In this document: piece after piece, positions 5,133 through 6,634 of the stretch | Position numbering within the stretch: the stretch's first letter is position 1 | Layout of the letters: the number at the start of each line of letters is the position of its first letter | NCBI GenBank assembly: GCA_964512305.1 | Contig: CAZEIW010000045.1 | Span: forward strand, 1-6,634 | Direction: 5' to 3' | DNA: 6,634 nt | Source: CAZEIW01 sp964512305 | GTDB lineage: Bacteria > Pseudomonadota > Gammaproteobacteria > Burkholderiales > Burkholderiaceae_F | The notes under the pieces: generated by a model | What the model was told of the DNA's origin: nothing | Database searches by the model: none | Seen by the model: only the letters and a program-made list of their open reading frames with translations | Made by a program: the position numbers and the translations under genes

Positions 5133-6101
5133 CTACTCCGCCTGGATCTTCGCGCGCTGCACGATGTCGTGCATGCGCTTGAGCCCGTCCTGGGTCCACT
5201 GCGTGACCACTTCGGGTTTGGAGCCGATCGGCTCGAGTCCCTGCGCGATCAGCTTGCCGCGCACCTCGGGCGCGCTCACGGCCTTCACCATCTCGGCGTT
5301 CAGCCGCTCGACGACGGCGGCCGGCGTGCCGAGCGGCACGACGAACGAAGCCCAGGTGCGCCACTCGAATCCCCGGACGCCGGCCTCCGCCATCGTCGGC
5401 ACGTCGGGCAGGAGCGGCGAGCGCGAGGCGCTCGGCACACCGAGCGCGCGCATGCGGCCGTCCTTGATGTACGGCTGCACGATCGACACGGCGCTGAAAT
5501 GCGCCTGCACCCGGTTCGACATCACGTCGACCGCCGCCGCCGTCGCGCCGCGGTAGGGGATGTGGACGACGTCGATGCCCGTCGCCGCCTTGAAGGCCTC
5601 CATGGCGACGTGCTGCGGGCTGCCGTTGCCTCCCGAGGAATAGTCGAGCTGTCCGGGACGGCTCTTGGCGAGGGCGATGAACTCGGGAACCGTCTTCGCC
5701 GGCAGGTCGTTGTTGACCACCATGACCCAGGTGATCGCCGCCACCACGCCAACGGGCAAGAAGTCCTTCACCGGGTCGTACGCCACCTGCCGGATGTTCG
5801 GAATCATCGTGAGGATGCTGTCGTTCAGCACACCCACGGTGTAGCCGTCGGGCGCGGCGCGCTTCACCCGCTCGGCGCCGATCGAACCCGCCGCGCCGGG
5901 CTGGTTCTCGATGAGGATCTGCTGGCCCAGGCTCTCGCTCATCTTCTGCGCGACGATGCGGATCATCACGTCGACCGCGCTGCCGGCCTGGAGCGGCATC
6001 AGCATGAGGATGGGCTTCGACGGGTATTGCTGGGCCGCGCAGGGCAGCGCGGCAGCGAGCAGCGCCGCGCCCAGAAATCGCAACAGAGTTCGTCCTTTCA
6101 C
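5133..6101 (-). CDS. Bug/TctC-family periplasmic solute receptor (tripartite tricarboxylate transporter type)
   Basis: This gene encodes 322 residues, the usual length for Bug receptors. These periplasmic proteins bind small carboxylates or other organic acids for TctAB-type uptake or sensing; most have no membrane partner beside them, and none is visible here. The signal peptide is residues 1-23 (MKGRTLLRF, Ala/Leu core, cleavage before QQYPSKPI). Family landmarks are YPSKPI (26-31), IENQPGAAGSIGAERV (64-79), DGYTVGV (85-91), YDPVKDFLPV (108-117), YSSGGNGSPQHVAMEAF (154-170), HIPYRGATAA (180-189) and LLPDVPTMAEAG (230-241). The first ligand loop, normally PFxPGGxxD, reads PLQAGSAVD here. The GTG start at 6101 is chosen because GGAGGAG lies six bases upstream and a good signal peptide follows at once. 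An ATG at 6140 would add 13 poorly fitting residues. The VOC gene follows within a few bases. Confidence 0.93.
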   Translation of the reverse strand: MKGRTLLRFLGAALLAAALPCAAQQYPSKPILMLMPLQAGSAVDVMIRIVAQKMSESLGQQILIENQPGAAGSIGAERVKRAAPDGYTVGVLNDSILTMIPNIRQVAYDPVKDFLPVGVVAAITWVMVVNNDLPAKTVPEFIALAKSRPGQLDYSSGGNGSPQHVAMEAFKAATGIDVVHIPYRGATAAAVDVMSNRVQAHFSAVSIVQPYIKDGRMRALGVPSASRSPLLPDVPTMAEAGVRGFEWRTWASFVVPLGTPAAVVERLNAEMVKAVSAPEVRGKLIAQGLEPIGSKPEVVTQWTQDGLKRMHDIVQRAKIQAE

Positions 6102-6107
6102 CGCCGT

Positions 6108-6114
6108 CTCCTCC
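6108..6114 (-). promoter_or_regulatory. Ribosome binding site supporting the GTG start of the Bug receptor
   Basis: GGAGGAG on the minus strand is separated by six bases from the GTG at 6101-6099. It lies inside the longer reading frame that begins at the ATG at 6140, which argues against that start. Confidence 0.7.
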
Positions 6115-6130
6115 GCCGGAGTCGACGCGC

Positions 6131-6139
6131 AGGATAGCA
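6131..6139 (-). promoter_or_regulatory. Possible extended -10 element of the Bug-VOC operon
   Basis: The minus strand reads TGCTATCCT: a TG-N extension followed by TATCCT, which matches the sigma-70 -10 consensus at four of six positions. It would give a leader of about 23 bases before the GTG at 6101. No good -35 is present; the inverted repeat at 6150-6165 occupies part of that area. Confidence 0.3.
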
Positions 6140-6149
6140 CCTGCGGTCC

Positions 6150-6165
6150 TCACCCGTTTGGGTGA
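6150..6165. promoter_or_regulatory. Candidate operator: perfect inverted repeat TCACCC-GTTT-GGGTGA
   Basis: Two perfect 6-base arms flank a four-base spacer. The site lies between the divergent Bug and SGNH genes, 48 bases from the Bug start and 56 from the SGNH start. There is no T-run after it, so it is unlikely to be a terminator. A regulator dimer binding here could act on either gene. No regulator gene is visible in the window. Confidence 0.45.
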
Positions 6166-6210
6166 TGCGCCGCGCTTCCCCGCGGGACAGAATCGGTCGC
6201 CAACTGACCA

Positions 6211-6216
6211 AGGAGG
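6211..6216 (+). promoter_or_regulatory. Ribosome binding site of the SGNH hydrolase gene
   Basis: AGGAGG lies five bases before the ATG at 6222 and eight before a second in-frame ATG at 6225. Either ATG could be used; the proteins differ by one Met. Confidence 0.75.
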
Positions 6217-6221
6217 CGCAC

Positions 6222-6634
6222 ATGATGAAGCTCGACACGGATCGCACGGCGTTCTTCCGGTTCCTGCTCTTGTCCTTAGTGCTGGCGGCGGCCCCCGCCT
6301 GGGCGCAGAGGAAGGCGGACCTCTCGCGGCTGGTCGTCGTCGGAGACTCGCTCTCGGCGGGCTTCCAGAACGGATCGCTCCTCGACACCCAGCAGCCGCA
6401 CGGATATGCGAAGGTGCTCGCCGACCAGGCGCGAGCCGACCTCGCGCTTCCGCTGATCGCGCCGCCGGGAATTCCCAACGTCCTCGTGCTGGAAAGCGCA
6501 GGCCCGCCCCCGGTTATCGTGAGGGCTCCCGGCGTTTCACCGGGCCGCGACGACATCACGGTCCAGGCGACCAACCTCGCCGTGCCCGGGCAGACCGTCG
6601 CGGACGCGCTCGGCAAGCGTCCGGATTTCCCGAT
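6222..6634 (+). CDS. SGNH/GDSL-family hydrolase, exported, 3' end off the window
   Basis: The frame is open from ATG 6222 to the end of the window, giving 137 residues. A signal peptide covers residues 1-28: a polar start, a hydrophobic run FLLLSLVLAAA at 14-24, and an AWA site before Gln29. The SGNH block I sequence VVVGDSLSAGF (38-48) holds the predicted nucleophile Ser43. NLAVPGQTVADAL at 118-130 fits block II, whose conserved Gly (here Gly123) contributes to the oxyanion hole. Block III (Asn) and block V (the Asp-His pair) would lie beyond the window. Such exported enzymes are esterases or lipases acting on lipids or acylated glycans, and the substrate is unknown. About 70 residues lie between blocks I and II, partly Pro-rich (GPPPVIVRAPGVSPG at 94-108). 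The gene is divergent from the Bug receptor gene. Confidence 0.88.
   Translation, partial: MMKLDTDRTAFFRFLLLSLVLAAAPAWAQRKADLSRLVVVGDSLSAGFQNGSLLDTQQPHGYAKVLADQARADLALPLIAPPGIPNVLVLESAGPPPVIVRAPGVSPGRDDITVQATNLAVPGQTVADALGKRPDFP

Noticed and set aside
4747..6153. 468-codon minus-strand open frame over the Bug and VOC genes, and a 361-codon plus-strand one at 5052-6137
   Set aside because: Both are composition-driven shadows of the Bug receptor, whose family motifs are unmistakable in its own frame.
6098..6616. 172-codon minus-strand open frame over the start of the SGNH gene
   Set aside because: The plus strand here encodes a signal peptide, a GDSL nucleophile block and a good Shine-Dalgarno sequence; the minus-strand translation shows no recognisable domain.
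1..6634. CRISPR array, tRNA or rRNA gene, insertion sequence, or defence or toxin-antitoxin system
   Set aside because: I saw no regularly spaced direct repeats, no tRNA-like cloverleaf with its conserved T-arm, no transposase or integrase motifs and no recognisable defence proteins.

Overview
This is a 6.6-kb piece of a high-GC Gram-negative chromosome. Signal peptides on most products, a lipobox, a small outer-membrane barrel and a Bug/TctC solute receptor point to a proteobacterium. The Bug receptor suggests a betaproteobacterium (Burkholderiales-like), but this assignment is an inference. I see no tRNA, rRNA, CRISPR array, insertion sequence, integrase or phage gene. The gene content is ordinary for the chromosome of a soil or water proteobacterium.

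Layout. (1) Positions 1-1254, plus strand, hold the C-terminal 417 residues of a GH94 glycoside phosphorylase domain of the cyclic beta-1,2-glucan synthase (NdvB/ChvB/Cgs) type. The rest lies off the left edge. (2) Converging on it, 2401-1340 minus encodes a lipoprotein with one carboxypeptidase-regulatory-like segment and three tandem DUF5666-type repeats. (3) A 345-base gene-free stretch (2402-2746) carries several inverted repeats. (4) Plus-strand genes follow at 2747-3181 (small exported protein with a carboxypeptidase-regulatory-like domain) and 3223-3738 (171-residue outer-membrane beta-barrel). (5) Converging on these, 4343-3786 minus encodes an exported CHRD-domain protein with a His-rich tail. 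A hairpin with a short U-tract separates the two. (6) A minus-strand pair follows: a Bug/TctC periplasmic receptor (6101-5133) and, directly downstream, a VOC/glyoxalase-fold protein (about 5125-4469). (7) Diverging from the Bug gene, a plus-strand SGNH/GDSL hydrolase starts at 6222 and runs off the right edge.

How the genes fit together. Six of the eight genes encode proteins that carry an export signal, so the window is mostly about the cell envelope and periplasm: a small barrel, a lipoprotein, two small beta-rich exported proteins, a solute receptor and an esterase-type hydrolase. Only Bug plus VOC looks like an operon: the VOC reading frame begins 7 bases after the Bug stop. A shared pathway for the rest cannot be shown.

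The most useful second looks are these. The conserved N-terminus of the VOC protein begins at an ATA codon with no canonical start nearby. A perfect 6-bp inverted repeat lies in the Bug/SGNH divergent promoter region. A dyad lies upstream of the CHRD gene, and another group of inverted repeats lies upstream of the DUF5666 lipoprotein. The lipoprotein itself has a triplicated architecture. I did not find a convincing new multi-gene system.
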